Positions 63,701 through 64,000 of a stretch of DNA of 64,000 bases are shown here, piece by piece. How positions within the stretch are numbered: position 1 is the first letter of the stretch; each line of letters opens with the position of its first letter. The notes under the pieces are model-generated. The model made no database searches. It was not told the DNA's origin and saw nothing but the letters and a program-made list of their open reading frames with translations. This DNA comes from CALSMU01 sp965230225 (lineage in GTDB: Bacteria; Bacteroidota; Bacteroidia; Flavobacteriales_D; Parvicellaceae): contig CBDDKM010000002.1 of NCBI GenBank assembly GCA_965230225.1, positions 434,001-498,000 on the forward strand. Reading direction: 5' to 3'. The position numbers and the translations under genes are program-made.

Positions 63701-64000
63701 TTGGCTTATTTTCAACCTTTTCACCATCGTTTTTGGCTTCGACATGAATACCGTGTAACTCAGGAAGAATGTAATTGTGTTCAAAAGAAACAATCTCATT
63801 CATTAAGGAAATTACGGTATTGACTCTCTCCCTGTTCTTGGTTCTCTCAGGTTCCTGATTTAGAGTAATGTATTCTACTTTAACTCCTTCACTTGATCGT
63901 TGCCTCCTTATAAGCTGACCATTCTCAGCTAGGTTAGAAGCTACAATTTCTTGAAGCGCCAATCCTCCCGAACGCATGGCATAAACAAATTCACCATCAT
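60765..64000 (-). CDS. Strawberry-notch-family SF2 helicase-like protein, partial (N terminus beyond window)
   Basis: At least 1078 aa are encoded. The frame is open through the window edge (codons for DGEFVYA precede the first in-window Met), so the ATPase N-terminal half is outside. The visible region fits the SBNO/Strawberry-notch C-terminal helicase domain: INQSGSTGSSAHASK, DFKDQRQRAMLIHQFELDIN, then motif VI-like VQKRGRIDRTGQVVKPEYYY. A long charged coiled coil (about 560-640) and further domains follow. It ends in ETALAA. Such giant helicases occur in mobile elements and phages; probably DNA remodelling in replication or anti-defence. Confidence 0.78.
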   Translation of the reverse strand, partial: DGEFVYAMRSGGLALQEIVASNLAENGQLIRRQRSSEGVKVEYITLNQEPERTKNRERVNTVISLMNEIVSFEHNYILPELHGIHVEAKNDGEKVENKPRGLGVKQAPYFSKVFNVIDQLLFSLKVENVANLAIDLLRDNKKVVIAFKSTMGAFLKEMNLLSGDIIPKGEFDFARSLQKGIDSMLYYNYCDIHGEKTREKLDIDRIPGAREEYDRIVKNLIEKTTGLSLSPIDQLINLITHAKKPSTVGGHDGSHYRVGEVTGRNQRVSFQGGDAVVESFRSNTEKSFRQFNSGEIDVLLINQSGSTGSSAHASKDFKDQRQRAMLIHQFELDINTEVQKRGRIDRTGQVVKPEYYYITSDIPTELRLMNMLKSKLKALDANTTGNQKTSEKTLETPDFFNKYGDMVAWQWVDENPVMARKLGNPTYQKSWGGELERKESKEGAMRQLTGRAGLLTVEEQDELYNVLLKSYEDQINYEKQRGTYDLETEFLRLDADVKRRSLFIKGHGGTSPFGRDSVLDKTIINNLKRPLSKDAIEEKIKEELGGKTPEEKQQEFITEFEATYPKIVKERIEDRQPAIIKIQKQLDEIKKKEIESEEDGGKIRDKITQITARLHEKENKLSRMEKELQVIGDTIINEVKKWKVGQVVKIPNGYMFNDADLPYGIFLGASIKTRSKNPYTFSNIFFRFAVSDSRGIQYYNLTPPQLGELSLIKTKSEVIVEVEAEQIRNDWDEVIKKAAAKREERYILTENIVIASDKIGASNRLIKYNLQDGSIRNGILMERGYGKDENGVSTIRATLPISNALKELKGLVIDHQFFTNTAQISFTRKSSNYYQVNIYKRSNLKLITDDTLRSLIRKAEGQSVDELADFVQNAGDMTAALHIDKLESFLKRLDEFGIMYLGEPKELEEWEIEGVEVNNEEDGKQYSYKLIKDKEEQPYPEEGVISYTPPDNNHLYGSVTYSRRLSSKEKGEHGLIPLFTHVEIPYLEWKKYIEDLYSPDFHKVIEKAKTQSAYKAIETLGEYMASNPHEDNGDYSMGYVFGVYDTFELGQACYEDMIGELKPIDLVIYKLETALAA

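Noticed and set aside
33395..64000. Integrative conjugative element
   Set aside because: No relaxase, coupling protein, VirB4 or Tra-type genes are visible; the 307-aa ATPase is too small for VirB4 or VirD4. Cannot be fully excluded because the island continues past 64 kb.

Overview
The window reads as Bacteroidota, probably a marine Flavobacteriales-type genome. It is AT-rich, many secreted proteins end in the conserved C-terminal sorting domain of the type IX secretion system (T9SS), a TAnnTTTG-type promoter precedes pheT, and there are LytS/LytTR regulators, a carboxypeptidase-regulatory TonB receptor and CHU_C/gliding-type domains. Species cannot be fixed from the sequence alone.

Region 1 (1-26.6 kb) is ordinary chromosome: a split multicopper-oxidase pair, pheT, an acyltransferase, a YwqK/MORN-type repeat protein, an L-threonine dehydrogenase-like epimerase, a V4R histidine kinase, a secreted subtilase, an amine oxidase, two large T9SS proteins, a tandem 131-bp repeat, tRNA-Cys, folB, gltX, a TonB-dependent receptor and a PfkB kinase.

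Region 2 (26.6-33.4 kb) is the edge of a genomic island. It holds a 5' half of a tRNA-Asn that stops at the anticodon stem, then an intact tRNA-Asn flanked on both sides by near-identical 20-bp double repeats that look like integrase arm sites. Rightward accessory genes follow: a PLD-like protein, a LytS/LytTR two-component pair, and a protein with a HEPN-like motif.

Region 3 (33.4-44.9 kb) is a leftward run of about 23 tightly packed genes that resembles the late block of a tailless, membrane-containing bacteriophage. It has a candidate capsid protein (acidic head, beta-rich core, Arg-rich tail), about a dozen small single-TM proteins, a HExxH metalloprotease-like protein, a beta-propeller protein, a tail-fibre-like protein, a CHAP amidase, an M15 peptidase, a holin-like protein and an overlapping spanin-like pair. 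I find no terminase, portal, tail tube or sheath gene.

Region 4 (45.3-56.3 kb) is cargo: a complete type II CBASS anti-phage operon (CD-NTase, Cap2 E1-E2, Cap3 JAB protease, Cap5 HNH-SAVED nuclease), a TIR/deoxyribosyltransferase-fold protein, a lipoprotein and two large secreted proteins.

Region 5 (56.7-64.0 kb, continuing past the window) is a second leftward block: a packaging-type P-loop ATPase, a DnaA domain IV-like DNA-binding protein, several charged small proteins and a giant Strawberry-notch family helicase. Five of its eight proteins end in Ala-Ala, two of them in LAA like the tmRNA degradation tag, which suggests programmed ClpXP turnover. My main proposal is that regions 3 and 5 are the two halves of one integrated, apparently undescribed tailless prophage that carries a CBASS island between its late and replication/packaging modules.
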